Assembly: GCF_004348425.1 (NCBI RefSeq)
Contig: NZ_SMKK01000063.1
Location: 1 to 42,007, forward strand
Direction: 5' to 3'
DNA length: 42,007 nt
Source of the DNA: Actinomadura sp. 7K507
GTDB lineage: Bacteria; Actinomycetota; Actinomycetes; Streptosporangiales; Streptosporangiaceae
The position numbers and the translations under genes are program-made. Under the pieces are notes generated by a model that did no database searches, was not told the DNA's origin, and saw nothing but the letters and a program-made list of their open reading frames with translations. Positions 23,875-32,713 of the stretch are shown one piece after another. Each line of letters starts with the position of its first letter. Positions within the stretch are counted from its first letter, which is position 1.

Positions 23875-25948
23875 GGCCGGTCTGCGCGTCTGGCCGGTCG
23901 CCGCGGGAGCGGTGGCCGCGGCCGCCGTGGTCCTGGTGGCCGGGCTCCTGTTCGGCGGATCGGTCACCGAGAAGGTCATCCCCGGCCTCGGGGACCCCGG
24001 CGCCCTCACCCGGTGGGGGCTGCCGGCGTCCCGGACGGCGATGGACCTGCTGTCCGCGCTGACCGTCGGCGCCCTGCTGGCCGCCGCCGCGTTCCTGCCC
24101 GTCGAGCGCGGGCGCGGGCCCGGCCGCACGGCCAAGGACGCCCGGTCCTCCCAGGACGCGGCCCGGCTCTCCAAGGACGCGGTCGGCTACGTGCACGCCG
24201 CGTCCTGGTTCGCCGCCGGCTGGGCCGCGGCCGCGGCGGCCACCCTCGTGTTCACCGTCGCCGACGTCCTCGGCCAGCCGGTGCAGCAGGTCGTCACCGG
24301 AAGCGAGCTGAGCAGCTACGTCGGCTCGCTGCCGCAGGGCACCGCGCTCATGATCGTGGTGCTGCTGGCCGTCGTCGTGGCGCTGCTGGCCCGCACCACC
24401 GCCACGCCCGCCGCCGCGTTCGGGCTGCTCGTGATGGCCGGGATCGCGCTGCTGCCGGCGCCGCTCACCGGCCACTCCTCCTCGGCCGCCAACCACTCCG
24501 TCGCGACGACCGGCGTCGCGCTGCACGTGGCCGCGGTCGCCCCCTGGGTCGGCGGCCTCGCCATCGTCGGCGCGCACGCGCTGCTCCGCCGCGACCGGCT
24601 GCCGGTCATGGCCGAGCGGTTCAGCCGGATGGCGCTGTGGTGCTTCATCACCGTCGGCGCCAGCGGCATGGTGAACGTGATCGCCCGGCTGCCCGACCCG
24701 GTGGAGCTGGTCGAGACGAACTACGGCCGGCTGGCGCTCGGGAAGATCGTCTTCTTCTGCGTGCTCGGCTGGTTCGGGTGGTGGCACCGGAACCGGACGC
24801 TGCCCGCCCTCGCCGACCGCAGGCCGTGGTCGTTCACCCGGTTCGCGTCCGTCGAGGTGGCCGTGATGGCCGCCACCATGGGCCTGGCCGTCGCGCTGGC
24901 CCGCACCGCGCCGCCCCCGCCGGCCACCCCCGATTCCGCGGTCAAGGCGCTGCTCGGCTACGAGATGCCGCCAGAGGTCACCCCGGCGCGGCTGGCGACG
25001 CTGTGGCAGTTCGACCTGTTCTTCGCCGTCCTGGCCCTCGTGCTCGGCGGCCTCTACCTCGCCGCCGTCGTCCGGCTGCGCGGGCGCGGGGACTCCTGGC
25101 CGGTGTGGCGCACCGCGGCCTGGTTCGTCGGCCTGCTGGCCATGGTCGCCGTGACCCAGACGGGCGTGGCCAAGTACGCGCCGATCCTGTTCAGCGTGCA
25201 CATGGCGCAGCACATGGTGCTGAACATGCTGACGCCGATCTTCCTGGTCGTCGGCGCCCCCGTGACGCTGGCGCTGCGCGCCCTGAAGCCCGCCCGGATC
25301 CGCGGCGACCGCGGCCCGCGCGAGTGGCTGACGGCGATCGTGCACAGCCGGTACGTCGCGGTCATCGCCCATCCCGCGGTGGCGACGATCATCTTCGTGG
25401 CGAGCCTCTACGTGCTGTACTTCACGCCGCTGTTCGAGGCCGCGATGCGCAACCACCTCGGCCACATCGCGATGATGGTGCACTTCCTGGCCGCCGGTTC
25501 GCTGTTCTTCTGGGTCCTGCTCGGCGTCGACCCCGCGCCGAAGAAGCTGCCCTACCCCGGGCGGCTCCTCCTGCTGTTCGTCACGATGCCGTTCCACGCG
25601 TTCTTCGGCATCGCCCTGATGAACATGAGCCAGGCGCTCGCCCTCGGCTGGTACAACTCCGTCGACCCCCCGTGGGGCACCACGATCCTGCACGACCAGC
25701 AGACCGGCGGCGCGATCGCGTGGGCGTTCGGCGAGATCCCGACGTTCATCGTCCTGATCGTCCTGGCGTTCCAGTGGTACGGCGACGACCAGCGGCAGGC
25801 GCGGCGGCTGGACCGCAAGGCCGACCGCGCCGCGAAGTCAGGCGGCCCGCCCGGGGACGACGACGAACTGGCCGCCTACAACGCCCGCCTGGCGAAGCTC
25901 GCCGAACGCGACAAGGCCGAAGCCGACAAGCAGGGCAAACGCCCCTGA
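23867..25948 (+). CDS. CopD-CtaG fusion, copper import and cytochrome oxidase assembly
   Basis: A 693-aa polytopic membrane protein. Residues about 1-330 are CopD-like with 8-9 TM segments, including the HVAAVAPWVGGLAIVG helix typical of CopD copper importers. Residues about 365-640 are CtaG/Caa3_CtaG-like, with FSVHMAQHMVLNMLTPIFLVVG and FHAFFGIALMNMSQ, a family required for copper assembly into caa3-type oxidases. The charged C-terminal 60 residues are cytoplasmic. The same fusion is known in mycobacteria (Rv0102). GTG 23867 lies inside copC (8-nt overlap), indicating coupled translation. Together copC and this gene would deliver copper to the respiratory oxidase. Confidence 0.9.
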   Translation: MNRAGLRVWPVAAGAVAAAAVVLVAGLLFGGSVTEKVIPGLGDPGALTRWGLPASRTAMDLLSALTVGALLAAAAFLPVERGRGPGRTAKDARSSQDAARLSKDAVGYVHAASWFAAGWAAAAAATLVFTVADVLGQPVQQVVTGSELSSYVGSLPQGTALMIVVLLAVVVALLARTTATPAAAFGLLVMAGIALLPAPLTGHSSSAANHSVATTGVALHVAAVAPWVGGLAIVGAHALLRRDRLPVMAERFSRMALWCFITVGASGMVNVIARLPDPVELVETNYGRLALGKIVFFCVLGWFGWWHRNRTLPALADRRPWSFTRFASVEVAVMAATMGLAVALARTAPPPPATPDSAVKALLGYEMPPEVTPARLATLWQFDLFFAVLALVLGGLYLAAVVRLRGRGDSWPVWRTAAWFVGLLAMVAVTQTGVAKYAPILFSVHMAQHMVLNMLTPIFLVVGAPVTLALRALKPARIRGDRGPREWLTAIVHSRYVAVIAHPAVATIIFVASLYVLYFTPLFEAAMRNHLGHIAMMVHFLAAGSLFFWVLLGVDPAPKKLPYPGRLLLLFVTMPFHAFFGIALMNMSQALALGWYNSVDPPWGTTILHDQQTGGAIAWAFGEIPTFIVLIVLAFQWYGDDQRQARRLDRKADRAAKSGGPPGDDDELAAYNARLAKLAERDKAEADKQGKRP

Positions 25949-25971
25949 CCGCGGTTCCCTCTCGCGGGGGA

Positions 25972-25987
25972 GGGGACGGGAGTCCCC
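25972..25987 (+). terminator. Short hairpin between copD-ctaG and the sensor kinase
   Basis: GGGGAC (25972-25977) and GTCCCC (25982-25987) form a 6-bp stem around a 4-nt loop. It lies between the copper genes and the two-component genes. It could terminate partly or be chance in this GC range. Confidence 0.3.
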
Positions 25988-26010
25988 GGTCTGCCAGGAT
26001 CGGGGACGTG

Positions 26011-27255
26011 ATGCGTGTGGTGCGGCCGCTGGTAGCGCGGAGGACCTGGCAGCGCTGGGCTCACCTGGTGGTGGGCGGCGCGCTGCTGATGCCGTTCTGG
26101 TTCCTCGCGATCACTTTCACCCCGCTGATGCCGGTCGACGACATCCTCGTCACGACGGTGCTGGCACTCGTCGTCCTGCCGATGGCGGCGACGTTCGTCA
26201 CCGGGCTCGTGCCGACGGTGCGGCTGCTGGAGGGCTCCCTCGCGAGGGAGCTGCTCAAGGGGCCCGCCGCGGCGCTCGTGCCGGGGTCGGCGCGGTCGTG
26301 GGAGAGCAGGATCCGGGCCGGGGCGTGGTTCAGCCTGCACCTGGGCGCCGGTGTGGTGATCAGCGGGCTGAGCCTGGCCGTGCCGCCGTTCGCGTTCGTG
26401 ATGATCGTCGCGCCCATGGTGACCTGGGACTCCGCTTTCCTGGACTCGTGGGGGTTCGAGAGCACCTGGCATCAGTGGCCCGCGCCGCCGATCGGGCTGG
26501 CGTCGATGGCGGCGCTGCTCGCGCTGATCGTGGGCACGGGCACGCTGCTGTCGCGGCTGGCGCCGTGGTTCCTCGGGCCGTCCGCCGCCGAGCGGCTCGC
26601 CGACATGGAGGCCAGGGCCGTGAAGCTGGCCGAACGCAACCGGCTGGCCAGGGAGCTGCACGACTCGGTGGGGCACGCGCTCAGCGTGGTGACGCTCCAG
26701 GCGGGGGCGGCGGGACGGGTCCTCGACAGCGACCCGGCGTTCGCGCGGGAGGCCCTCGGCGCGATCGAGGAGTCGGCCCGCGCCGCGCTGGAGGATCTCG
26801 ACCACGTGCTGGGGCTGCTGCGGGAGGACCCGTCGCGCCCCGCGCCGCAGGCGACGCTGGAGGATCTCGGGCGGCTGCTGGAGCAGATGAGGATCGCCGG
26901 GGTGAAGCTCGACGCGGACGTCGGTCCCGGAGTGGAGCGCGTCCCGGCCGCGGTGTCGCGCGAGGCGTACCGGATCGTCCAGGAGGGGCTGACGAACGCG
27001 CTGCGGCACGCGGGGAAGGTGCCGGTGCGGCTCCGGCTCGCGGTCGAGGGGGAGAGGCTGGAGATGGAGATGAGCAACCCGCTCGGCGCCCACCAGGGCG
27101 ACGAGGCCGGTCCCTCGCTCAGCGGCGTGGGCGGTGGGCGGGGCCTCGGCGGCGTCCGCGAGCGCGTCACCGTGCTGCGGGGCGAGATGATCGCCGGGCC
27201 GGACGGCGACATCTGGCGCTTCCACGTCTCACTGCCGCTAAGGTCCGGAACATGA
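26011..27255 (+). CDS. Sensor histidine kinase, NarL-partner (HisKA_3) type
   Basis: A 414-aa membrane kinase. The first 190 residues contain about four TM segments (around 20-40, 45-70, 105-140, 160-185) with very short loops and no large sensor domain. The dimerisation/phosphorylation box ERNRLARELHDSVGHALSVV places the phospho-accepting His at about residue 217. The HATPase_c domain follows, with EGLTNALRHAG (N box) and GRGLGGVRERV (G box). It phosphorylates the response regulator encoded next, whose start overlaps this stop as ATGA. The signal is unknown. ATG 26011 is used; in-frame GTG 26008 is adjacent. Neighbouring copper genes may or may not be its targets. Confidence 0.92.
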   Translation: MRVVRPLVARRTWQRWAHLVVGGALLMPFWFLAITFTPLMPVDDILVTTVLALVVLPMAATFVTGLVPTVRLLEGSLARELLKGPAAALVPGSARSWESRIRAGAWFSLHLGAGVVISGLSLAVPPFAFVMIVAPMVTWDSAFLDSWGFESTWHQWPAPPIGLASMAALLALIVGTGTLLSRLAPWFLGPSAAERLADMEARAVKLAERNRLARELHDSVGHALSVVTLQAGAAGRVLDSDPAFAREALGAIEESARAALEDLDHVLGLLREDPSRPAPQATLEDLGRLLEQMRIAGVKLDADVGPGVERVPAAVSREAYRIVQEGLTNALRHAGKVPVRLRLAVEGERLEMEMSNPLGAHQGDEAGPSLSGVGGGRGLGGVRERVTVLRGEMIAGPDGDIWRFHVSLPLRSGT

Positions 27256-27908
27256 CCATCAAGGTTCTGCTGGTCGACGACGAGCGGCTGATCCGGGCCG
27301 GCCTGGCCGCCATCATCGACGCCGAGGACGACCTTTCCGTGGTCGGCGAGGCGGCCGACGGCTCGGAGGTCCCGGGCGAGGTGAACCGGCTGCGGCCCGA
27401 CGTGATCCTGATGGACGTGCGGATGCCGCGGCTCGACGGCATCCAGGCGACCCGCCACATCCTGGAGACCGTCCCGGAACCGCCGCGGATCATCGTCGTC
27501 ACCACGTTCGAGAACGACGAGTACGTCTACGACGCGCTGAAGGCGGGCGCGAACGGCTTCCTGCTCAAGCGGACGCGGCCCGAGGAGATCCTGCAGGCGA
27601 TCAGGATGGTCGCGCACGGCGACAGCCTGCTGTTTCCCGCGGCGATCCGGGAGCTGGCCGCACAGCACGGTCAGCCCGCGGGCGGGGCGGCCGCGCCGAG
27701 CTGGCACGGTCGGCTCACCGAGCGGGAGGGCGACGTGCTGCGCCTGATGGCGAAGGGACGCTCGAACGCCGAGATCGCCCAGGAGCTGTTCGTGAGCCCG
27801 CAGACGGTGAAGACGCACGTCGGGAACATCCTGGCCAAGCTGCAGGCCCGCGACCGCACCCAGGCGGTGATCTTCGCCTACGAGACGTCGTTCATCACAC
27901 CGGGCTGA
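27252..27908 (+). CDS. NarL/FixJ-family response regulator
   Basis: A 218-aa transcription factor. The receiver domain (1-120) has acidic pocket D9-D10, phospho-acceptor Asp55 in MDVRMP, the conserved Thr in VVTTFEND and the Lys in FLLKR. The LuxR-type HTH (about 150-210) carries LTEREGDVLRLMAKGRSNAEIA and QTVKTHVGNILAKL. Translation is coupled to its kinase by the 4-nt ATGA overlap. No target operator was identified. ATG 27252 is the only sensible start. Confidence 0.94.
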   Translation: MTIKVLLVDDERLIRAGLAAIIDAEDDLSVVGEAADGSEVPGEVNRLRPDVILMDVRMPRLDGIQATRHILETVPEPPRIIVVTTFENDEYVYDALKAGANGFLLKRTRPEEILQAIRMVAHGDSLLFPAAIRELAAQHGQPAGGAAAPSWHGRLTEREGDVLRLMAKGRSNAEIAQELFVSPQTVKTHVGNILAKLQARDRTQAVIFAYETSFITPG

Positions 27909-27991
27909 CCCTGACACCCCCCTTACGCCTCGTTTACCTACGAGTAGCTACAAAAGAGTCATAAGCGAACAAGGTCGACGATCGGGGGATC

Positions 27992-29101
27992 ATGGACGCC
28001 GCGACTCTGTCCGAACTGCGCAAGCCGAGGGCCTATCCGGCGGTATCCGTGCTGATGCCCACGCACCGGACGCTCCCGGAGAGCCGGCAGGACCGGATCC
28101 GGCTGCGCAACCTGCTGACGGAGGTGCGGCGGCGGCTGCACGACGACGTCCGCGTGGCGCCCGACGCCGCCGGGCAGGTCGTGCGCGGCCTGGAGCGCGC
28201 GGCGGACGGGATCGACCCGCGCCACGCCTCCGCGGGGCTTGTGCTGTTCGCCGCGCCCGACGGGGAGCACCACGCGTTCACGATCGGCCAGCACGTGGAC
28301 GAGCGGGTGGTCGTCGACGCGGGCTTCGCCACCCGCGACCTCGTCGCCGACTACACGCGCACCCCGCGCTACTGGCTGCTGTCGCTGTCGGACCAGCGGA
28401 CGCGGCTGTGGGACGGCCACGACGGGCGGCTCGCCGAGCACACCGGCGGCGGCTTCCCCGTCACGCCGGAGCCGATCGACGAGGCCGGCTCCGGGCGGCA
28501 GTCGCGCCGCGCCGCGCAGGGCGGCGACGGCGGCGGAGCCGGGGAGCGCCACCGCCAGATCGTCCGGGACGCGGCGCGCGCCGTCGACCGGATCCTCGCG
28601 CGCGACCGGCGCCCCCTGATCGTCGCGGGAGTCACCCGCCGGCAGGCGCTCTTCGACGAGCTGGCGGGACCGCACACCACCGTGGCCGGACGCGTCGACG
28701 GCAGCTTCGAGGGCGCCGCGCCCGGCACGCTCGCCGAGGCCGCCCGCCCGGCGCTCGACGCCTACGACGATCTCCGCGAGGTGGCCGTGCTCGCCGAGCT
28801 GGAGGCCGCGCGCAGCATCCAGCGGTACGCGGGCGGCCTCTGCGAGGTCTCCCGGCTGGTCGAGGAGGGACGCGGCGACCACCTGGTCGTCGAGCGCGGC
28901 TACTACGCGCCCGCGGTCAAAACCCACCGCGAACTCGTCCCGATGGACGGCATGCCCGGCGTCCTGAAGGGCGCGGACGTCGTCGACGACGCCGTCGACG
29001 ACGTCATAGAGACGGCGATGGAGTACGGCGGCGAGGTCACCTTCGTCTCCGACGGCTTCCTGGTCGACCACGGCCGCATCGCCCTGGTGACCCGCTACTG
29101 A
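27992..29101 (+). CDS. baeRF-type archaeo-eukaryotic release-factor-like protein
   Basis: A 369-aa soluble protein. Its start (LRKPRAYPAVSVLMPTHRT) and length match the bacterial archaeo-eukaryotic release factor families (baeRF). These share the eRF1 fold and are proposed to act at ribosomes, in rescue or stress. A linker of Gly/Ser residues near 165-185 separates the two halves, and the C-terminal half ends with a YGGEVTFVSDGFL segment, typical of the eRF1-like third domain. No GGQ-type motif is evident, so peptide release is not claimed. ATG 27992 follows GGGGGA at 4 nt. It lies alone, 83 nt after the response regulator and convergent with the next gene. Confidence 0.78.
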   Translation: MDAATLSELRKPRAYPAVSVLMPTHRTLPESRQDRIRLRNLLTEVRRRLHDDVRVAPDAAGQVVRGLERAADGIDPRHASAGLVLFAAPDGEHHAFTIGQHVDERVVVDAGFATRDLVADYTRTPRYWLLSLSDQRTRLWDGHDGRLAEHTGGGFPVTPEPIDEAGSGRQSRRAAQGGDGGGAGERHRQIVRDAARAVDRILARDRRPLIVAGVTRRQALFDELAGPHTTVAGRVDGSFEGAAPGTLAEAARPALDAYDDLREVAVLAELEAARSIQRYAGGLCEVSRLVEEGRGDHLVVERGYYAPAVKTHRELVPMDGMPGVLKGADVVDDAVDDVIETAMEYGGEVTFVSDGFLVDHGRIALVTRY

Positions 29102-29108
29102 GCCGCGC

Positions 29109-29825
29109 TCAGCCTCTGGTGAGCCACTGCGCGCCGACGTCTCCGAGCACCGACCGGACGGCGAGGACGGCGATTCCCAGGGTGAGGACGGGCATCACCA
29201 GGAAGCGCTCCACCTTGCCGTCCGTCCTCGGGATCACGGGGACGGCGATCCGCCACGGCAGCGGCCAGAAAACGGGGCACCCCCGCGGCGTCAGGCAGTC
29301 GCCCACGACGTGCGCGATGCATCCGAGCGCGACCGCGTACCCCACGAAGCTCATATCGATCTTGGCCATGAGCCAGACGGCGACGAGGGCGAGCGCGCAG
29401 TCGGCCAGCGCGGACTGCGGTTCCTTGCCCTCGAAGTCCAGGCCGACGCCGCGCAGCCCCAGGCCGACGATCATGAACAGGCAGGCCCACCAGGCGTACA
29501 CGTAGTGAGTGGCGAGGAAGTCCATCGCGAAGCCGATCCCGACCGCGAACAGGATCGAGTGGGTCGCCTGCCGGTGCCCGCCCGAGATCTTCCCGACCCA
29601 CTTGCACATGTGCTGGGTGATGGGCCCGAACGTGTTGGCGATGCGGCCGTTGTGATGGTCGATGTCGGGCAGGATCGCCGCTCCCGCGCACACGACCGCG
29701 CCCGCCGCGACCTGCTCCGGCGACAGCGACACCGCGTGCTCGCCGAGCAGCCGCTCCTGCGCGATCACCGGCACGGCCGCCAGCCACGCCAGCGCGCCGC
29801 TGAGGGCGTGCGTCTTGCCCATCAT
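29109..29825 (-). CDS. YdjM-type membrane-bound metal-dependent hydrolase (DUF457)
   Basis: A 238-aa membrane protein of the DUF457/YdjM family, described as membrane-bound metal-dependent hydrolases; E. coli YdjM is an SOS-regulated member. Family motifs in order are GKTHALSGAL at the N-terminus, LPDIDHHNG, GHRQATHS and HVVGDCLTPRG, whose His and Asp residues form the likely metal site. Five or so TM segments surround them. It ends 7 nt from the convergent baeRF stop. ATG 29825 and ATG 29822 are both possible and GGGGGAACGG precedes them. Substrate unknown. Confidence 0.85.
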   Translation of the reverse strand: MMGKTHALSGALAWLAAVPVIAQERLLGEHAVSLSPEQVAAGAVVCAGAAILPDIDHHNGRIANTFGPITQHMCKWVGKISGGHRQATHSILFAVGIGFAMDFLATHYVYAWWACLFMIVGLGLRGVGLDFEGKEPQSALADCALALVAVWLMAKIDMSFVGYAVALGCIAHVVGDCLTPRGCPVFWPLPWRIAVPVIPRTDGKVERFLVMPVLTLGIAVLAVRSVLGDVGAQWLTRG

Positions 29826-29995
29826 CCGCCGTTCCCCCGCCTTCCAGCACGTCCCGCCGCCCGCGTTTCAGTGGCGGACTCTAACCCGCTACTGATCGTT
29901 TTCGGCGGCGACGCGCCGAAGCGGGCGCTACGTCCGTTTGGATGCGCGGAACCCCGCCCCGGTTCCCCTCCGGGCCGGATGCGGTGACCCCTCGG

Positions 29996-31012
29996 TCACC
30001 TCGACGGGACGAAACGCCAGGCGGCGGACTCCTCGCCCGGCTCGTAGACGGAGTCCAGCCGCTTGGCGACGACTCCCGGCAGCCCCTGCTCGCCCGCGGC
30101 GGCGCGGACGGCGTCGCCGTCGCCCGGGAACCAGGGGGCGGTCTGCCACAGCGAGCCCGACAGGCCCAGCTCGTCCAGCGTCTCCCGGCGTCGCCGGTAC
30201 GGGACGTCCAGCGGCGGCCGCCCGTCCAGATGCGGCACGTCGTAGATCATGTAGGTCTCGCGGCCGTCCAGGACGGCCAGCTCGCCGTCCAGCAGCGCGG
30301 GCCGGGCGCCCAGCGCCACGCCGAGCCGCGAGCCCAGCCCGCCGGGGCCGTCGACGGCGCGTCCCCGGCCGTCGGTGAACCGCGTCCGGCCGCCCTCGAC
30401 GTAGGCGGCCGTCCGCTTGCCGCCCCAGGCGAACTCGAAGGCCCACGCGTCCTGGTCGCGCGGCAGCCGCGCCTTCTCCACCGGGAGCATCGGGAGCAGC
30501 GACTCCGGCAGCGGCTCGGCGTCCGGGTCCGCCGGCGGGTCCATCCGGTGGATCATCCAGTTCCGGCCGCGCGTCTTGAAGAGCACGTAGCGGCCGGAGA
30601 CCCGCGAGCCGTGGATGACGACCTTCACCTCGCGTTCGGACCACTTCTCCGTCTCGTACGTGCCGCGGTCCCAGATGAGCACCTTGCCGCCGCCGTACTC
30701 CTCCTTCGGGATGTCTCCCTCGAACGTCGCGTACTCCAGCGGATGGTCCTCGGTGTGCACGGCCAGATGGTTGGTCTCCGGGCTCCACGGCAGGCCCTTC
30801 GGGACGGCCCACGACACCAGCACCCCGTCGCGCTCGAACCGCAGGTCCCAGTGCAGGCTCCTGGCGTGGTGCTCCTGGACGACGAACGTGTCGTCGTCCC
30901 CGTGCGGCAGCGCCTTCTCTTCGGGGACGGGTTCGGGCGTCCGCTCCGCGTCGCGCTTGCCGCGGTACTCCGCCAGCCGGTCGGCGTCCTTCTCGCGCTT
31001 CTTCGGGGCCAC
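29996..31012 (-). CDS. LigD-like 3'-phosphoesterase with degenerate DNA-ligase domain
   Basis: A 338-aa protein. Residues about 35-165 are the LigD phosphoesterase domain, which heals 3' ends in non-homologous end joining. Its ligands are present: His48, His54, Asp56 and Arg58 in QEHHARSLHWDLRFE, plus the His of TEDHPLEY and EGDIPKEEYG. Residues about 180-335 resemble an ATP-dependent ligase adenylation domain, but motif I, normally KxDG, reads A195-W-G-G, so the AMP-accepting lysine is gone. Motif IV-like PGVVAKRLDS is partly kept. It thus probably trims ends without ligating, with the rest structural. No Ku gene is in the window. GTG 31012 is the start. Confidence 0.88.
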   Translation of the reverse strand: MAPKKREKDADRLAEYRGKRDAERTPEPVPEEKALPHGDDDTFVVQEHHARSLHWDLRFERDGVLVSWAVPKGLPWSPETNHLAVHTEDHPLEYATFEGDIPKEEYGGGKVLIWDRGTYETEKWSEREVKVVIHGSRVSGRYVLFKTRGRNWMIHRMDPPADPDAEPLPESLLPMLPVEKARLPRDQDAWAFEFAWGGKRTAAYVEGGRTRFTDGRGRAVDGPGGLGSRLGVALGARPALLDGELAVLDGRETYMIYDVPHLDGRPPLDVPYRRRRETLDELGLSGSLWQTAPWFPGDGDAVRAAAGEQGLPGVVAKRLDSVYEPGEESAAWRFVPSR

Positions 31013-31042
31013 GCACGTCCCGTACCCGGGATCGGCGCCTTG

Positions 31043-31732
31043 TCAGCGTATGAAGACGGCGTAGTCGGCGACCTCGCCGGTCAGGGACGCGGGCAGGCCC
31101 GCCACCGCGGACAGTTCCTCGGCGGACATGAACCCGCCCGACTCCGCCCGCACCCGCTCGATCCTCCCCGCCAGCTCCGGGGTGATGCCCGGCAGCAGCG
31201 TCAGCGCCTCCGCCGGGGCGTGGTTGACGTCGACCAGCCCGCCGTCGTTGTACTGGCGCGGCAGGTCGGGGCGGCCGATCCGCAGCTCCTTGGCGAGGCC
31301 GGGATCCTCGCGCGCCAGCTCCCGCGCCTTGTCCCGCAGCAGCCGCTGCCTCTTCACCCGCTCCACGACTGCCTCGTTGTCGACCCCCGACAGCCCGTGC
31401 GGGTCGAACACGCGGCGCCGGATGACGAACGAATGCGCGCAGCCCACCACCGCGAGGACGAAGAGCAGTACCCCGACCGTGCGCTCGGTGCCGTCGTCCT
31501 TGCCGATTCCGGGCAGCAGGTACAGCATCACCGCGAACACGCCGAGGTAGGCGGCCGTGGACAGCAGCAGATGGAGGCTGCGCCGCCACAGCGCCACCAC
31601 CGCGAACGTGAACGGCGTGGCGTAGCCGAGGGTCAGGAACGGCAGCGCCGCCCACGTCACGCTCAGCGCCGCGCGCCCCGGCGGCATGCTGTCGGACGGA
31701 ACCCGCGGCTCGTAGGGCGCTGGGGCGTTCAT
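31043..31732 (-). CDS. Membrane protein with C-terminal helix-hairpin-helix domain
   Basis: A 229-aa protein. Two or three TM segments occupy about 25-100. A basic segment (RVKRQRLLRDKARELARE) follows. The final 70 residues form helix-hairpin-helix motifs resembling ComEA/T2SK-type domains: VDVNHAPAEALTLLPGITPELAGRIERVRAESGGF and LSAVAGLPASLTGEVADY, which usually bind DNA or protein backbones. It lies 30 nt upstream of the LigD-like gene on the same strand, so the pair may be co-transcribed. Function unknown. ATG 31732 follows GGGAGAG. Confidence 0.78.
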   Translation of the reverse strand: MNAPAPYEPRVPSDSMPPGRAALSVTWAALPFLTLGYATPFTFAVVALWRRSLHLLLSTAAYLGVFAVMLYLLPGIGKDDGTERTVGVLLFVLAVVGCAHSFVIRRRVFDPHGLSGVDNEAVVERVKRQRLLRDKARELAREDPGLAKELRIGRPDLPRQYNDGGLVDVNHAPAEALTLLPGITPELAGRIERVRAESGGFMSAEELSAVAGLPASLTGEVADYAVFIR

Positions 31733-31790
31733 CTCTAGAGACTCTCCCGGCCGGATGTGGGGCGAATCGGACCCTAGATCAAGAGGTTCG

Positions 31791-32642
31791 TCACGGCAGG
31801 GTGAGGATTTCGTGGCCGTCCTCGGTCACCAGGAGTGTGTGCTCGAACTGGGCCGTGCGCTTGCGGTCCTTGGTGACGACCGTCCAGCCGTCCTTCCACA
31901 TGTCGTAGTCGTGGGTACCGAGCGTCAGCATCGGCTCGATCGTGAACGTCATCCCCGGCTCGATGAGCGTCGTGGCGGTCGGGTCGTCGAAGTGCGGGAC
32001 GACCAGCCCGGAGTGGAACGTCGTGCCGATGCCGTGACCGGTGAAGTCGCGCACGACCCCGTACCCGAAGCGCTTGGCGTAGGACTCGATGACCCGCCCG
32101 ATCACGTTCAGCGCCCGTCCCGGCCTGACCGCGCGGATGCCCCGCATGGCCGCCTCGTGGGTGCGTTCCACCAGCAGCCGCGACTCCTCGTCCACGTCGC
32201 CGCACAGGAACGTCGCGTCGGTGTCGCCGTGGACGCCGCCGATGAACGCGGTGATGTCGACGTTGACGATGTCGCCGTCGCGCAGGACGGTGTCGTCCGG
32301 GATGCCGTGGCAGATCACCTCGTTGACCGAGGTGCACAGCGACTTGGGGAAGCCGCGGTAGCCGAGCGTGGACGGGTAGGCGCCGTGGTCGAGCAGGAAC
32401 TCGTGCCCGATGACGTCCAGCTCGTCGGTCGTGACGCCGGGCCGGACGTGCCTGCCGACCTCCTGGAGCGCCTGCGCGGCGATCCTCCCCGCCACCCGCA
32501 TCCGCTCGATGATCTCAGGCGTCTTGACATCGGGTTCACCGGTCTTCGGGCGCTTCTTCCCGACGTACTCCGGGCGCGGGATGCTCGACGGGACCTTGCG
32601 CATCGGGGAAACGTTTCCGGGCCGGAGTAGCTGGGTCGTCAT
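31791..32642 (-). CDS. map: Methionine aminopeptidase type I, N-terminally extended
   Basis: A 283-aa cytosolic metalloprotease removing initiator Met. The catalytic domain (about 45-283) has the two-metal ligands: Asp in [19 protein letters not shown], His in [11 protein letters not shown], and Glu in FTIEPML and FEHTLLV. The extra 40-residue N-terminus has the Pro-rich pattern of MetAP1c of M. tuberculosis, where it is proposed to contact the ribosome. ATG 32642 has no ribosome-binding site, but a -10-like TACACT lies 8 nt upstream, implying a nearly leaderless mRNA. Actinomycetes often have more than one map. Confidence 0.95.
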   Translation of the reverse strand: MTTQLLRPGNVSPMRKVPSSIPRPEYVGKKRPKTGEPDVKTPEIIERMRVAGRIAAQALQEVGRHVRPGVTTDELDVIGHEFLLDHGAYPSTLGYRGFPKSLCTSVNEVICHGIPDDTVLRDGDIVNVDITAFIGGVHGDTDATFLCGDVDEESRLLVERTHEAAMRGIRAVRPGRALNVIGRVIESYAKRFGYGVVRDFTGHGIGTTFHSGLVVPHFDDPTATTLIEPGMTFTIEPMLTLGTHDYDMWKDGWTVVTKDRKRTAQFEHTLLVTEDGHEILTLP

Positions 32643-32650
32643 AGTGATGG

Positions 32651-32656
32651 AGTGTA
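32651..32656 (-). promoter_or_regulatory. -10-like box for a leaderless map transcript
   Basis: TACACT on the minus strand ends 8 nt before the ATG of map, so transcription would begin 0-2 nt upstream of it. A -35 partner is weak (TTCGTT at 17 bp). Absence of a ribosome-binding site supports the reading. Confidence 0.4.
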
Positions 32657-32713
32657 GTCAGCGGGATCGCGGCAACGAATCCCGTGCCGAGCGCACATTC
32701 GAGAGGAGCGCCG

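Noticed and set aside
31732..31741. Palindrome TCTCTAGAGA at the start of the HhH gene
   Set aside because: It overlaps the start codon and ribosome-binding site, and palindromes of this length occur by chance; no regulator is implied.
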